NCBI GenBank assembly: GCA_028554795.2
Contig: CM068825.1
Coordinates: 89,524,951 to 89,588,950, forward strand
Direction: 5' to 3'
DNA from: Sinohyriopsis cumingii
Lineage: Eukaryota > Mollusca > Bivalvia > Unionida > Unionidae
Length of the DNA: 64,000 bases
The translations under genes were made by a program, and so were the position numbers. Shown piece after piece: positions 1-13,700 of this stretch (positions within the stretch are counted from its first letter, which is position 1; each line of letters opens with the position of its first letter). Under the pieces are notes generated by a model. It did not search any database. It was not told the origin of the DNA and saw only the letters and a list, made by a program, of their open reading frames with translations.

Positions 1-45
<45 letters not shown>
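1..45. repeat. (AT)n microsatellite at window edge
   Basis: Uninterrupted AT dinucleotide repeat running off the left edge of the window. It probably continues outside. Confidence 0.95.
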
Positions 46-50
<5 letters not shown>

Positions 51-348
51 GTCCACACGTGTTGTTCATCCTTTGAGTCCACAAGGACCACTCTAGTTAT
101 CAGTCATGTGAGGGTTGGAGGGGCAGGTGCTGTTCTGTGAGTGCGTAGGTGGCTGATGAGGCCAATCCTTTCACGGAATATTCAATTGCATAAGGGACAA
201 AGGATGAATGGGACATCTACAGGAGGGTTGATGGCATGAGCTTTTTGCTGCTGTCCTGCTAGATTCACACAACTTGGAGCCTTTGTTCGAGGAGGAATGC
301 CAAGTGATTTGATCGCTTGCTGTCTGCTCTGATGAATCAATGCAGATT

Positions 349-1689
349 TCAGTTTGTCTTTGAAGCATTTCTTCTGACCTCTGTGGGTTCGCTGTCCTTC
401 TGTAGCTTGCCATTGAAGAGTCTCTTAAGCAGCCGGTGGACTGGCATGCATACAATATGTCCCGCCCAGCATAGGTGGGACTGCATCAGGAGGGTGTGGA
501 TGCTGGGTAGACCTGCTTGGGTGAGTACCTCAGTGTCTGGAACCTTGTCCTGCCACTTTAAGTTGAGGATTTTCATGAGACTTGTGGTGTGAAAGTGGTT
601 CAGCTTCCTGGCGTAGCATTGGTACACCGGCCATGTTTTGCATGCATAAAGTAGAGTGGGAAGCACAACTGCCCTGTAGACCTTTAGTTTGGTCTGGATG
701 CTGATGCCTCTTCTATTCCAGACATTAGCATATGGTCTGCCAAAAGTTGAGCTGGCTCTGGCAATGCAGAGGTTCACTTCGTCACCAATAGTGACGCTCT
801 GTGACAGTGTGCTGCCAAAGAAGGTGAATCAGTTCTCTACGTTGGGTTTTTGCCCATTGACGGTGATGTTGGGCCTAACATAGGGCTTTCCAGGGGCCAG
901 CTGATGCAGGACTTCAGTCTTCTTGATACTGATGGTGTGACTGAAGCTTGTACAGAAGCTGGAGAACTTATCAACGTTGCATTGCAGTTCGGCTTCCGAG
1001 ACAGCATTGAGGACACAATCAGCAAATAAAAATTCCCTGACGGTGTCTGTCATAACCTTGGTTTTTGCTTGAAGCCTCCTAAGGTTGAACAGTTTTCCAT
1101 CTGTATGGTATCTGAACTCGAACATATCCATCTCTGAAAGCATTAGTCAACAAGGTGGAGAACATTAGACTGAACTGTCTACGCCAGAACACAACCCTGC
1201 TTGATACCACTGGTTACTGTGAATGGCTCAGATGTCTCTCCATCATCCTGGACTCGTGCCTGCATGCCGTCCTGGAAATGCTGCACCATAGATATAAATT
1301 TTCTCGGGCATCCAATCTTGATCATTACCTTCCACAAGCCTTCTCTACTGACAGTAGATGGAGATGATGGCATTTTGCTCTTGACGGTTCTCTTGTAGTT
1401 GCCTTGCAACAAACACCATGTCGATGCTTTCACGTTTTTTTCGGAATCCACACTGGTTTTCTGGCATAAGTCTCTTGTGCATAGTGAGGCAGTTCTGTAG
1501 AATTCTGGCAAGTATCCTTCCTGCAATTGAAAGCAAGGATATACCCCGGTGGTTGTCGTAGTCCTGGTGGTTCCCTTTTTGCCTGTACAGGTGAATTATG
1601 GAAGTGTCTTTGAATTCCTGGGGGATCCTCTCTTGCTGCCACATCAGTAAGAACAGTTGGTGGAGCCTTCTATCAGCACTGTGCCCCAT
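349..1689 (-). pseudogene. LINE reverse transcriptase, broken into several frames
   Basis: Four overlapping minus-strand frames read collinearly: YRQKGNHQDYDNHRGISLLS (RT blocks 1-2, near 1,590), FTVTSGIKQGCVLA (block 4, near 1,185), REFLFADCVLNA, which corresponds to the FADD catalytic block with one Asp lost (near 1,020), and KVYRAVVLPTLLYACKTWPV near 640. At least three frame changes separate them. Loss of the second catalytic Asp and the frameshifts make it non-functional. Confidence 0.8.
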
Positions 1690-2354
1690 CTTGAAAACTT
1701 CAGCTGGGATCGAGTCTGAACTGGGGCTTTGCCACTGGAGAGCAGATGTATCACTTTCTGTGTCTTGAGCAAGGTTGGGCGGTCACCCAGTGCTTCACTG
1801 ATGGGTAATTGGGAGAAACAACTGATGGCTTCATTACTGATGGATGAAGGGCGATTCTGGACGCTGTCAAAGTGTTCAGCTTATCATTGAAGAATCTTCT
1901 CTTTGTCAGTAATTAGTGTGTTCACATCTGTGCTGAGAAGGGGGCATGATCTAGAGGATGTAGGTCTATACACTTCTTTCAGGGCATTGCAGAACTTCTT
2001 CATTTCATGCCTGTCTGCATAGCATTGGATCTCATCAGCTTAGCCATGTGTCTCACATCTAACGGAGTTTCTGCTGTACAGTTCTGCGTATATTGTTGTA
2101 TGCATCTTTCCTGGAGGCAGACTTGGGGTTGTTAAGGTAGGTTTGGTGAGGCAGAGTTTATCATCCAGCAAATGCTTGATCTCGTCACAGTTCTCATCAA
2201 ACCAGTCTTGGTGCTTTCTGGTTGAGGGTCATAGGATTTCTGAAGCTGTGTTGTAGACCAGCTGTCTGAATGCTGCCCAGTCGGTCTCCACATTCTGAGT
2301 GTCCAGAGGTGTGGCTTTCAGACGTTCTTCCAGGCATCCACGAGAGACTGTTTG

Positions 2355-2660
2355 CTACTGGTATGTGTCAGCTTGATGTTTGCTACTGGTATGTGTCAGC
2401 TTGATGTTTAATTGTTTAGGAGCCTTCTTTCCCTGCTGGTATCTTTTGGACTGAATGCGGATGTTGAGCTTGGTGATGATGAGGCAGTGGTTTGTCCAGC
2501 AGTTGGCACTGCACAAGGACTTGGTCACACGCACATCCTGCCTGACCCTCTTCCTGACAATGGCATAGTTGATGAGATGCCAGTGCTTAGAGCGAGGGTG
2601 CATCCATGACATCTGGTTTCGTGTAGGTAGGTGGAAGACTGAATTGGTGATCAGCATTTC
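2355..2660 (-). pseudogene. LINE endonuclease C-terminal fragment
   Basis: The minus-strand frame carries WMHPRSKHWHLINYAIVRKR and CWTNHCLIITKLNIRI, the pattern seen near the C-terminus of LINE endonucleases (HPRSxHWHxIDYxIV and a terminal D/N-H-x-LI). The N-terminal half is not visible. It is collinear with the reverse transcriptase downstream, so both belong to one element. Usual family residues at the second motif are D-H; here it reads N-H, consistent with decay. Confidence 0.65.
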
Positions 2661-3222
2661 ATGTTTGGCCCAAGTATATGTATGTATATATATGGGGTGT
2701 CCGGCGAGGGGCATCACCTCTGGTTGGGGAAGCAGTCATATTCCTTCAGGGGTAGCTCACCCACCTTTGGTCCCCACTTGGCACTTAGCTCTCTCCTGTG
2801 GCTCCAAGAAGCTGTGGCATGCACAGCAGCTACATCCTGGAAAACAGTCTCGACTGGCCAGCTAAACCAGGCCGAGGGTAGCCAATGGGTCAAAAACCCT
2901 CAGAGAGTTAGGCTTTGTCTACATAGCATGTGAAAACTGGATTCAGCAGCCTGAGTGGAGGAACTACCAGATGTTCAACGGGCAGACAAGCGATTCCCAG
3001 CAAAGCATCGTGGAACACTAAGATCTCATTGAGACATGTAGGACGTCCTGGTCATCCACTGCACTCAACTCCATCTCTGGCCATCTCGACTTTGTCATCC
3101 TGCTGGACACAGATGATTCTGGGCAAGAGAGCTAGGTCGATGAACTGTACAACTCTTCCTCACTTAACCCATTTTATTCTGTTTACCAATTTCAACTTCA
3201 GTACCTGATTCCTGATAAGCAG

Positions 3223-3224
<2 letters not shown>

Positions 3225-3253
<29 letters not shown>

Positions 3254-3481
3254 GGGGTTTAACGCCATTTTTCAGCACGATAGGCTATACATGGCGGCCA
3301 GTGTTAATGGTGGAGGAAGAACCCGGAAAACCCCGGAAAGAACCACCGACCCACGAGAAGCTACTGGCAAGCTTTCTCACATGCCCACATTGGCTGAATC
3401 TTAGACTCGAACCGCCGCAGACAGAGGTGAGATGGCAGTGATCCGTAGCGAAGAGCGCTTTAGACCACTCGGCCACTCGGG
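3225..3481 (-). mobile_element. SINE-A copy 1 (tRNA-headed), minus strand
   Basis: On the minus strand the unit begins with a tRNA-like head holding an A-box-like GGCCGAGTGGTCTAAAGCG and a B-box-like GGTTCGAGTC. It then has a conserved body (gccaatgtgggcatgtgag, ending caccattaacactggccgcc) and an (AAC)n tail, seen here as (GTT)n at 3,221. The 11-bp word gataagcagtt occurs on both sides (3,214-3,224 and 3,482-3,492) and is the likely target-site duplication. Confidence 0.9.
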
Positions 3482-3492
3482 GATAAGCAGTT

Positions 3493-4950
3493 CTAAAGAC
3501 ATTTTGGTAAAACAGAGCATCATAAAGCAGCAGCAGTAATAATGATGACCTTCACCATGTTTACTAAAAATATTGTAATATTGTTATTTCTTTTTTAAAG
3601 TATATAAAACTATGTATCTCTGAAAAGGTAATAAAATCTGCAACCCAGTGATATATGTTTTGTTTTCATTTACCAATGTACATGCTCACAACTGTATTTT
3701 GAAATATGACTTGAAAGAGAAAAAAATAAAAAAACTTACTATGATGTTCAGTGAATATTTTGTTCATGAAGATGAATGAAATGCTCCTAATAGTATGCGA
3801 ATAAAATAAATTCAATTTCTAGTATTTTGGTCCAAATTTGAAGTTTCTAGCACTGTTAGTTCAAAAGTTAAAATAACTTTACTAAAATTGGACACAAAAC
3901 ACCTGGAACAATTTGTTACTTCACATTCTAGAACATGTACTTCAACATGCAGTTTCTCAGGAAAACTTGTCACATCGGTTCCAGCCATGATTTAAATTGA
4001 TAGAATGGGCAAATGTTCAACACCCAGAAGAACCTTCAAAGTCAGCTTCATTCTCCAAATCACTGTCAAAAAGTGCATGAAGCCATGCATCATCTCTTTC
4101 ATCGATTTGATTCAATTCTAACCCATCATTTAAGTCAATATTATCATCAGAATTATCCAAATCATCAATTTAATGTTGCTACCCTTGTTATCAACATCCA
4201 TGTTTACATATGAGTTGTTGTCCATAATTTTATCAATCAATTTTCAAGCCAACAATTTCTTTTCCAACCACTTTTTTTTTTTCAAAATTCACTGAAAATG
4301 CGTGCTTTAACCATTTCCTGTGTTGGTAAAAATGTACACAAATATTTGTGATGTATAACACAGGTTTCTAGAGACACTACACACATGCATATTAGAGTAT
4401 GACCATAGTCATATTCAGGATAAAATGGGATACTACAACCACAGGCATATTCAGGATAGAATGAGATATTATGACTATAGTCGTATTCAGGATAAAATGG
4501 GTTAAAACAAAGTCACCGTGCAAGTCACTCTTGTCATATGTATATACATATACATATGCACACATACATACACACACAGATACCAAGTCTTACTGGTGCT
4601 TATGTGCCATTTAAAACCACTCAATCTGTCAGTCAATCACAAATTATGTATACATATTATATGATGATGTGATTATTACCCACCCACCCCATCCCCCTTA
4701 CAAGGACAATGAATTGAACACAATGGCAAAATTTAGTTCTCTACATTTTATTCAACAGCTGTAAATTAGTTGTTTATGTTTTAATTTTTTGCAAACGTGT
4801 TCCCATTAAATAAGAATTCCTTGAAGTGACTGATGTTCTTCTGACTGAAATGAAATAACATTCTGTGTAGAAACAAAAGAAAAGATTTTTTTATCAATCA
4901 AGGTACATGTATATTTCAGATATATTCAGAAAATGGGTTTGCAACAAATG
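3493..4950. other. AT-rich non-coding sequence
   Basis: No coding frame, RNA gene or clear transposon is seen. A short mixed TA/CA simple-repeat patch lies near 4,537-4,580. Confidence 0.6.
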
Positions 4951-4956
4951 ACTTAC

Positions 4957-4994
4957 TATCAATTTCTTCATTGCAATATAACTCAATACAAAGT
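4957..4994 (-). CDS. candidate 38-nt exon of a host gene
   Basis: On the minus strand a 38-nt stretch is bounded by an acceptor-like tttttgatcag and a strong donor GTAAGTCA. One frame reads LCIELYCNEEID without a stop. Its phase does not join directly to the candidate exon at 6,204-6,305, so intermediate exons would be needed, or one of the two is false. Confidence 0.22.
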
Positions 4995-5465
4995 CTGATC
5001 AAAAATCACTTATATACTGTGTGTACATGTCATTGCATTCATAAGCTCAAGATCAGCACCATTTTCATTCAAAACCTGACACATAATGATGTAATAATGT
5101 TGTAGTGAAATTATCACCTTGATAAGACCTTCAAGTAGCTATGTATAGATTTTCAGGATAGCCATAAAGCCAGGCATTTTGAAGGTTAGATGTAGAACAT
5201 GGGATAAATTGGGTAAAGTTTTGTGGCAAACAATAAAGTAGCTCCGGAAGGGTAGCTATAACAATGGACAACAGACCCCATAATCACTTCTGGTCTATGA
5301 CCAGTAGAGAAATAAACCTACAGCAAGTCACACAAGTCACATAACTGCAGGAAAATTTCTAAATTTTATTTTAGACAACTAAAACTAAAATATTCAAGTT
5401 ACGTCTGCAGACCATTAAAATATACATGAAACAATACTTAGACTTGGGGATAAAAGGCAACTAAC

Positions 5466-5665
5466 TGAGGCAGAAGCTGCTGAGGCTCAACAGTCAGCAT
5501 GGCATTCTCTCAACCAAACCAGTGAAGGTCATAACCTTACAGTAAGGTCACCCCATTTCATGATGTGTCATTGGGCAAGGTACATGTACAATATTCCACC
5601 TGCCTTTGCACCAATAACCTACTTAAACTGCTGTGCCAAAAAACACTAAATCAAACGAAAACTAC
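5466..5665 (+). mobile_element. SINE-C, old copy
   Basis: It resembles the copies at 28,046 and 33,978. The similarities are a tRNA-like head (gctcaacagtcagcatggc), the body words cattgggcaaggtac and ccacctgcctttg, and an end reading ctgctgtgccaaaaaacact followed by an A-rich tail. More diverged than the other two. Confidence 0.55.
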
Positions 5666-6203
5666 TTACTCATCTTCAACATACAGACTATTTATTACAG
5701 ATTTGATATGGTAAGCATATTTTAAAAATGTATACTTGTCTATATTGCAAAACTTTCATGGATAATCTTATTCATCTATCTGAGTAACAATTCCCAGTAG
5801 CATCCATACCTGTCATAGATGACTGACACAAAAAATAAACAGATATTATCATTGATAAAATATATAAATAAAACTACTAGGAAACTTGACTAGCAAGTAA
5901 TCCTTGCTAAGAACTGAAAAGTTTCACATATGAAACAGAAGATTTGAATGCACTAAAAAACTGTATAAGACTATATTTAAAGGTAATAAAGTAACACTTC
6001 CTAATTAATACTAAATACATTGGAGAAAAATTGGTTTAAATTAGGAGGCAGACTCAGTTCAAAAGATAACAAATCATAATTTCCAAATAAGTTTTTACAA
6101 AAAAGATCTCACTTTCATGAAAGTCCAGTCAGATTTTACTGTACAAACAACAACCAAAAATAAAGAACTACATTTTTTATGCTTTGACAAAATTTAAACT
6201 CAC

Positions 6204-6305
6204 CATATATTCCTCCTTAAGAGATTTGTAACTTTTTGATGGCTTCTTCTCTAAGTCTTCAACAGTTTCACTATAAGAATCTAATGAACCCATTCCAATA
6301 ACTTT
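6204..6305 (-). CDS. candidate 102-nt exon of a host gene
   Basis: The minus strand gives an acceptor (attactgacag), 34 open codons and a near-consensus donor (ATG|GTGAGTTT). Only one of three frames is open. It encodes a hydrophilic segment beginning KVIGMGSLDSYSETVEDLEK and ending KSYKSLKEEYM. The exon lies 3' of the nine-exon gene on the same strand, past that gene's stop codon, so it may be part of the next gene. No family recognised. Confidence 0.4.
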
Positions 6306-6309
6306 CTGT

Positions 6310-9300
6310 CAGTAATTCAATAAAAATACACTTGTTCTGTTAACCCTACTTGGTTCCTTTTCACACAAAATTGAACTTTTAAATCCTCGCACTTGGCTTA
6401 TATTAACTACAAATCTATGCCACACCTTTCTACTAAATAACAACAAGTTACAAGTTAGTGTATTACATACTGCCTCTTGAACACGCCTTTCCCCCAAAAA
6501 AATGACACTTCAAGTAAGCAGATAATAATGAATTCATGATGAATATATTTATCTGATACCGTCATGAAACAGATAAACATAGTGTATACCATATATGCAT
6601 TTGTGAATGAGAACTGAGACATGGACACAAAAATATTTGAACTGATAGTATTGTTATGTACTGCAAGCATCAAGTTTCCAACATTACCCTAAGATTTATC
6701 AACTTTTCTTTGTATATTGCACTTACAAGATGACCCCTACTGGGCATGTCTGAATAGAATTTTCATTAACACAGGCTGACTGATGAACAAGTACAACACA
6801 AATAAATTTTATATGCACAATATATTTCTCAACAGCTTTTAAATTAAAAGTAATATGTTTGAATATGCCATACAGCGCTGACATGCCCTAGGGGGACTGC
6901 TTCATGTAGGGTAAGCAGCATGCAGCAGCACATACACTCCTGTGTCCATTGAACACTGCAGCCGTTGAGGTGGGGATGGTGACAGTTTTCGACAGAAATA
7001 TGTGTGCTGTCGCTCTAAGCTCCAAACTAAGAACAACTGAACAATGACACTGCACATAACAGCTGGGACTGTTTTGATTGGCTTGCAAGTGATGTATTGA
7101 TATTGATTATATGCTCATTTTTTTCTCCGTTAACTTTACATTGTCAGAATCGTGCATAAAGGAACAACTTTCTATTATAAACAAACAATGGACGCAGACG
7201 CCAGGACTTTTGATTTGGAAACAAATCATGTACACTCGCATAGTAGGCACTTTCCATTGCGGTTGTTTAAATTTGTTTCTGAATGAAGTAAAGCAGATGT
7301 TTTGTGGACTGCCACATACCAGCTGCTTTGGCACATATTGCGTTAACTTTTTTGATACAATGTTTCAGATTTAGGCTAGCCATACAACAGATGCAAGAAA
7401 GGGACCTTACAAATAACATACAAGTGATGAGGCATATACTGTCTTCTTTAGCTGGTGATAAGAATGGCAAAAAAATATACTTAGTTTTACATCCTAAATT
7501 TCCTCAAAATGTACTTTTAGTTCTGCAAATCCGAATTACATGAGCCATGTCATAGTTTCTCAATCTTGATTACACATTTTGAAACTGTACTGTCATTTCG
7601 AATATAAGTGCAATTACATCCTCCTTACTGCACTCAAAATGAAATAAGCATTAAATTGCATAGTCTTTTTGATAATTTCATATTTTTCCCCCATTATGAT
7701 TTAAAACATTCAATGACAGAAACAGAAACACATTTGCAGATGTCAACACGCTTCTCCCTCGCTTCTTCAATCCAATGTATTTCATGTGGAATTGTCACAT
7801 ATAAATCCAGTCCATAATCACAAAATTTCATAGAATAAAATAAAATACCAAAATCTATTCATTCCAGATCAAATCGAAAAGTTGTTGCAATGCGCATTCA
7901 TTCATAATATGACTTCAAATTTCAATTTTCTTTTGAAATTTATGTCGAGTGCATGACTAAGTTCAAATTTATCTGGGCGGAGTTATGTGCACAGTAATAA
8001 TGTTGTTGTGTAATGATTAATCTGCATTTGTGTATTTAGTTTGGAATACAGCATACATCCAGTTACTTTGGTTCTTGTAGTGTATTTTGTTAACATAATT
8101 AAGCATTAGGTAGTGAGTGGGTCACCTATTGCTGTGTATAGACTATGCTTAAGCAAGCAATTAAACAACAATTTATACACAACAAATCCAGGTCAATCTG
8201 GGTTCATCAGTAGAACAAACAACACAAACCCTGATGTGCTGTTGCAATATTCCACGTAGTTTGCAGTTGGACACTGTTTCGTATACAGTTACCAGTTGTC
8301 ATGTCAACATAGGGAGTTGTAACATAAACACAAATTAAACAGCATTTCGAAATGCTTGAATAAGTTTAATATCTGTAACATTCATATCTACTTTGCATTC
8401 AGCTTTCAGAGACTCCAGTAGAAAGTATTGCAATCTAACTATCTGTGCCTTGATATTTGATATCATGTTAAATACTTCTTTTATTCTGAAGAAAAAATAA
8501 ACTGACATAGATGTATACCATCTTAAAGCATGCAGTAATAAACAACAGCAGTAAATACAGTGGGCTAGTTACAAAGAGAACACCCTGATGAATGCACCTC
8601 CCTTCCAGTAAAATTCTCAATACCTGTAGACACACCAGCATGAATCATATACCAAGCCCAATGTACATGAAGTTTACAACATGTCATCAAGATTTAACCA
8701 CTTATGTTTAAGAAACAATTAATGATTTGAATATATTCATTAAAAAAAACACTGAGTTTTTTCTTCATTTTTACAGTGAAATAAATGTATGATTACTCTG
8801 GCACTGGCTTTACTTTTTATATGAACAATGAAATAAGTTGGGATACATAGGTGTAAACTATCATGTCTGAATTGTGTTTAAACCCTCATAGTGTTTATTT
8901 TGTTACCTTAAAGGTTACCATATTTGGTAAATAATAAGCCCAAGCTTGAAAACAAGTTCATTCCCCATTTTCAAAAATTATGTTGCTGAGATTATCACCA
9001 TCTTGAAACACATGGGGTTAAAAAATCTAAACACTGCTGTGAGGAATCAAACCCATTTCATTTGCACCCAGATGCATATACCACTGGGCTAAAAGGTTAA
9101 AACCAACTAGACTGGTATTACATAATTTTTCTACCAGATATCATCTCAATATTTTCAAATCAAGTGACCTTAGATGACACAAGACCTCTTTCGGGATCAA
9201 CCATTGGTAAGAGTCATTTATTTACACAGTAAATTTCACTGGACTTCATTCTGTGTAACAATTCCAAAGTCTATCATCATTTTAAAAGTTTAATCCAGTT

Positions 9301-9419
9301 ATTTTTCATTTCTCATTCTGTATCTTAGGAAAACAAAATTTGAATTTTACAAAACTTGTTTATTTCACCTCTTTCTGTTAATTAATGTCTGAATAGTCAT
9401 AACACACACACATCATACA
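6310..9419. other. non-coding host sequence with fragments of old repeats
   Basis: No gene is supported. A fragment related to the palindromic MITE family lies near 8,185-8,280 (aaccctgatgtgctg then gtttgcagttggac). A tRNA-like SINE head on the minus strand lies near 9,005-9,090 (A-box-like tagcccagtggtatatgc, B-box-like gggtttgattcc). Confidence 0.5.
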
Positions 9420-9795
9420 ATACAGAAACGTCACTACCAATGAAGTCTTACAAATGAATAACACCCAAAATTTAACTAAGAAACATCACTACCACTAAGG
9501 TCTTAAGGTTAAATAACACACAATATATAACACAAACATCACCACGACTGAGGTCTTTAATGAAAAACACCAAACATATAAAACAGAAACATCACTACCA
9601 CTAAGGTCTTACAGTTAAATAACACACAATATATAACACAAACATAACTACCACTGAGGTCTTACAGTTAAATAACACACAATATATAACACAAACATAA
9701 CCATGACTGAGGTCTTACTAATGAAAAACACCAAACATATAAAACAGAAACATCACTACCACAAAGGTCTAACAGATGAATAACACCCAGCCACA
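9420..9795. repeat. minisatellite, about 53-bp unit, seven imperfect copies
   Basis: The words catcactaccac, aggtcttac and aataacacacaatatat recur about every 53 bp. Variants alternate between an aataacacacaatat and an aaaaacaccaaacatat version, suggesting a two-unit higher order. Confidence 0.85.
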
Positions 9796-10726
9796 CTGCA
9801 GACATCATAGCGATAGGACTGAAATTGTTAAAGCTACGTTAAAAATATAAATCACACACACACACAAGCAGAGAGACAGGGACATGAGTAACACTGTGTG
9901 CTATCCCTGTTGTGGTGGGGCTTTATTCAAAGGAATGGCTCAATAAAGATATGGAATTATAATAGCATTTCTTTTCACATCCAAACACGATCCATAAAAA
10001 CTGGTCTTTGCATAGTTCATTTAATGATACAGGCTTATGTCCTTTATATAAAAACTAGCATTAATTTAAATATCTTCTTTTCCAAATGTACCAACTAGAA
10101 TCGGAACAATGCCTCAAATGAATAATGGTTTCTGCTGTTATAAATTTAGTACATGTAACAAGTGATTAAGCCTGCATTGTGTGTAGTAACAGATTGGGTG
10201 ATAAAGTATACAACTTTCACATTTTAAATGGTATGTCCATTAAATGAGGACCTAGAAAATGTATAGTTTATTTATTATTAAAGTTCAACTCATGGAAAAA
10301 TGAAAGAATATGTAATCTATCCGTTTCAACCAAAATATCTTACACAATTTAGTCATTGAATTCCAATTTATGCTTGAATGTGTAACTTTTTTGTTACCCC
10401 TAACCTAATTTCAGTGTCAATTACTGTCATTATTTTCCAAAAGTTAACCTTAGATAACATACTACCTCATAACTGCTGATTTAAAAGGAACTTCACAATT
10501 AGTAAGATTGTACAGGTAGAATTATTTATGATTTTCAACAAAACTAATGATGATGTTGGTTCCATTGTTAAAAACATGCTGAGGCCCCTTATATTCTCTA
10601 ACTTGCAGTATTTTTAGTCACATTTACTATTCTGACATCACTATTGTTTGTATTTCAACCTTTCTGATGTATTACTTTAATGGTGACGAGCTTTGAGAGT
10701 GAGGGGAGGGGATCTTCAGACCTTCT
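9796..10726. other. non-coding sequence downstream of the nine-exon host gene
   Basis: Contains a short CA tract near 9,854 and the presumed 3' untranslated part of the minus-strand gene next to 10,726. No other gene is visible. Confidence 0.5.
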
Positions 10727-10761
10727 CTACAGTTTGACAGTAATTCCAAATCTCTCTGGGA
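10727..10761 (-). CDS. host gene last exon and stop codon
   Basis: After acceptor ttgttgtgtatgcag the chained frame reads FPERFGITVKL (its first residue completed from exon 8) and stops at TAG (10,729-10,727). The intron to exon 8 is only about 112 bp. A different open frame here (SQRDLELLSNCREGLKIP) does not fit the phase. Confidence 0.5.
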
Positions 10762-13700
10762 CTGCATACACAACAATTTCAAGCAAAGTACTACATCCAA
10801 TTTTGTCCAGATTATTTCAAGATAGCAAGGCAGCTCTTCTAAAGATGTATTCCAACACCAATACATGTCTTACAAATGGATTCATTATATTGTATCATCT
10901 GCACAGCTTCGCATCCAAAATTCTTAAATTCACAATGCAGTGCAACATAAGCCATTTTTGGGTGGTTTATTTCAGAGTTTTTATCCAAATACTTATCCAC
11001 AGTTGTTCTTGGATTTTCACTATACAATATGCCTTAACACTTAGGATTCATTTCAAAATAACAAACATGGCAAATCACACTTACTATGTTCTATCATCTT
11101 TGTTCTCTTCACTACTGCTTCTGAGGTTGTTGAAGTTCTCGGCCAAAGAACAATGTTTGTGATCAATGTTCTTTTCGTTAAACAAAAAAGTAGTTACACA
11201 TATGACTATCTATCTCACACACATACACAAGACATGACCACCAATCAATTTTATATTTTTGGTGGTTTTAACACCGCATTCACAATGAAAATTGCCCATT
11301 CTTTGTTTTCCTTTCTTACATGTCTGCACCTTAACTTTCTGTAAGATGGACCAAGTAATGGCTGTAGGTCTGATTTTAATCTGACTGTACAGCACTGATA
11401 TCAACATGACACATCAGATTCATAAACTAATTTGTTCTGCTGAATGAGCTTCAACTGCATCATCCAGTTGTTGTTGTTGTTGTTGAGTTTAATGCCATTT
11501 TTCAGCACAAGATAAGCTATACATGGCGGCCAGTATTAATGGTGAAGGAAGAAACCGGGAAAACCCTGGAAAGAACCACACACCCACGAGAAGCTACTGA
11601 CAAGCTTTCTCACATATCCACATTGGCCGAACCCAAGACTTGAACCCAAGCAGACATAGGTGAGATGGCAGCGATCCGTAATGGTGAGCGCTTCAGACCA
11701 CTCGGCCATTCAGGGCCCTGCATCATCCAGTAATCTTTTTCCCTTTCTCACATACAACCAAAATAAATGTTGTGGGTTTCATTCTTGATTAAACTCAATA
11801 AATTCAAATCATCTAACTACCATTTCTCACAAGACAAATTCAAATGGAAGATCTGATTAATATCAGTTCCCCCCCCCCCACATCAGAATGTCATAAATTT
11901 TCATTCTTTGATTCAGCAGCATCAAGACAATTATTCAAAAGAATGACAAATTATTGAACTTTTCTTATTTTTAAAAAAAACTTCTCACTTGCTCACGGTA
12001 AAGGAAACACGCTTGTAAAATGTTGTGTTTGGAAGTATTAGAATGTCATCCTCCAAACGAGGCTGACTACACATATGGATTTCGCTGTATAATATAATAC
12101 TGACTTTTTATCATAACTGTGTCATGAGGGCTGATAATGCATTAATGTAGACTCTTTGTCAATCTCAAAATTTACCACATTAATTGATCAATTATTTCTG
12201 TTGCCTGCTTCTACTGCTTGATTTTCTTTTCAAAATATCTTATATTTGAAAATATAACAGTGTAGCAGAATTAATTACAGCAGAATACATTTACCATGAA
12301 AATGGTATATATTATTAATTTTCTTAACAGTAGCAAATGTTTTTTAATTTTTTTAAACACTACACGAACTTTACCTTGAACACTACACAAGCTTAAACCT
12401 GAACACTACACAAATTTAATCCTGAACACTACACAAGCTTAATGCAACACAAGTTTAACCCTGAACTACACAAACTTAACCATGAACACAACACAAGCTT
12501 AAGCCTAAACACTACACAAGTTTTAATCCTTGATTTGGTTTATTTTACTGACATCAATGCTTGCACCCATTCATGCATGAATCAAGCCCTAATTCAGGCC
12601 CCTAATAGGTTCATAGAAAATGTTAAAAGCAATAAAGCTGTACAGTACATCAAATGTGGTTTTAATACATGAATCTTTTTTTAAAAAAAGATAATGAAAA
12701 GAAATGATACAAGGGGCAAGTAATTCAGTAAGGGCCATATGTTATGAAAACTTTTGAACAGAAAAGATGACGTGAAAACTGATCATTATCTATCTTCTTA
12801 CTATAATGCATCAAAGGACCAAGTTACTGACTAGAAACAAAATTCATGCTTTACCTTATAGACCCACATCTACCACTGCATCATGTACCAGCAGATCTGG
12901 GTCTGTGCAGTTTAGAGTAACCAGCAGAATAAACAATACAGACTCTAATCTGCAGGTGAATTATGTGATGGAAGATCAGGATCTTTGTTGTTTGAAGTTT
13001 GACTTACAAGCAATATGGTACATAAAGCTGAGATCTGGATCCAGTTATTGAGTGGAAACAAAATTCATGTCATACACAGATCTTCGATACATGAATACAG
13101 GCCATGTTACAGGTATCTTCCACAGAATATGACAGGGACATGTACATCAACTGTAGGAAAATTTAAGTAAGGCCCTCCATGACTTGGAACAAAAGTTGTA
13201 ATACAATTTTTCTTGATTTTTTTTTAATAATGAAAGTACCGGTAGTTAGGATTTACACATTCCTTGACAGGTACTTCACTACTACACTTGCATACATGTG
13301 TGTGCACATGCATACATGCACACAAAGACACACACACACACACAGACATACATGGTGATTAAAAAATTACTGGTTTTTTTAAAAGTGTAATATTGTTTCC
13401 TTTGCAAAATACCATAAGAACGTTTAAGACAGCTTTACATTTAAAAAAACACCCGAAAAGTTCATACAACAGTTAAATTTTTTCAAATCATCATTTCTCC
13501 TTATTCACTTTCAACTTGTTTTCCCTGCCTTTTATACAATAAAACAGTTATTGAGATCTAAGTTATATATAGCACAATGTAATCTGTATATAGCATATTC
13601 CACTTGCAAAATTAAGAAATAGGCGTATCAAAACTGTTATTTCATATAAAACACCGTTTCATGTCCATTTCAAATCTGAATCATAAGTTCAGATCCTTTC

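Larger units (their letters stand above)
171..3165 (-). mobile_element. LINE-1 copy: degenerate non-LTR retrotransposon
   Basis: Reading on the minus strand gives, in order, the end of an apurinic-type endonuclease domain (about 2,660-2,400), reverse-transcriptase blocks (about 1,690-830) and a conserved C-terminal part (780-350). All are broken by frameshifts and stops. The stretch 2,690-3,165 upstream of the endonuclease is more GC-rich than the host and probably belongs to the same element's 5' part. The 5' boundary at 3,165 is inferred. The element is dead and a source of many spurious ORFs. Confidence 0.75.

Noticed and set aside
4392-4586. 64-codon minus-strand ORF
   Set aside because: Driven by a short imperfect repeat (catattcaggataaaatg) and simple TA/CA sequence.
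10680-11162. 160-codon plus-strand ORF
   Set aside because: It is antisense to the last two exons of the minus-strand gene, has no family features and contains hydrophobic low-complexity sequence; treated as a shadow.
11083-11170. Open 88-nt exon with a perfect GTAAGTGT donor
   Set aside because: Although open and well bordered, it leaves one nucleotide and cannot join the next exon (10,874-11,019) in phase, while exon 11,989-12,084 joins that exon directly.
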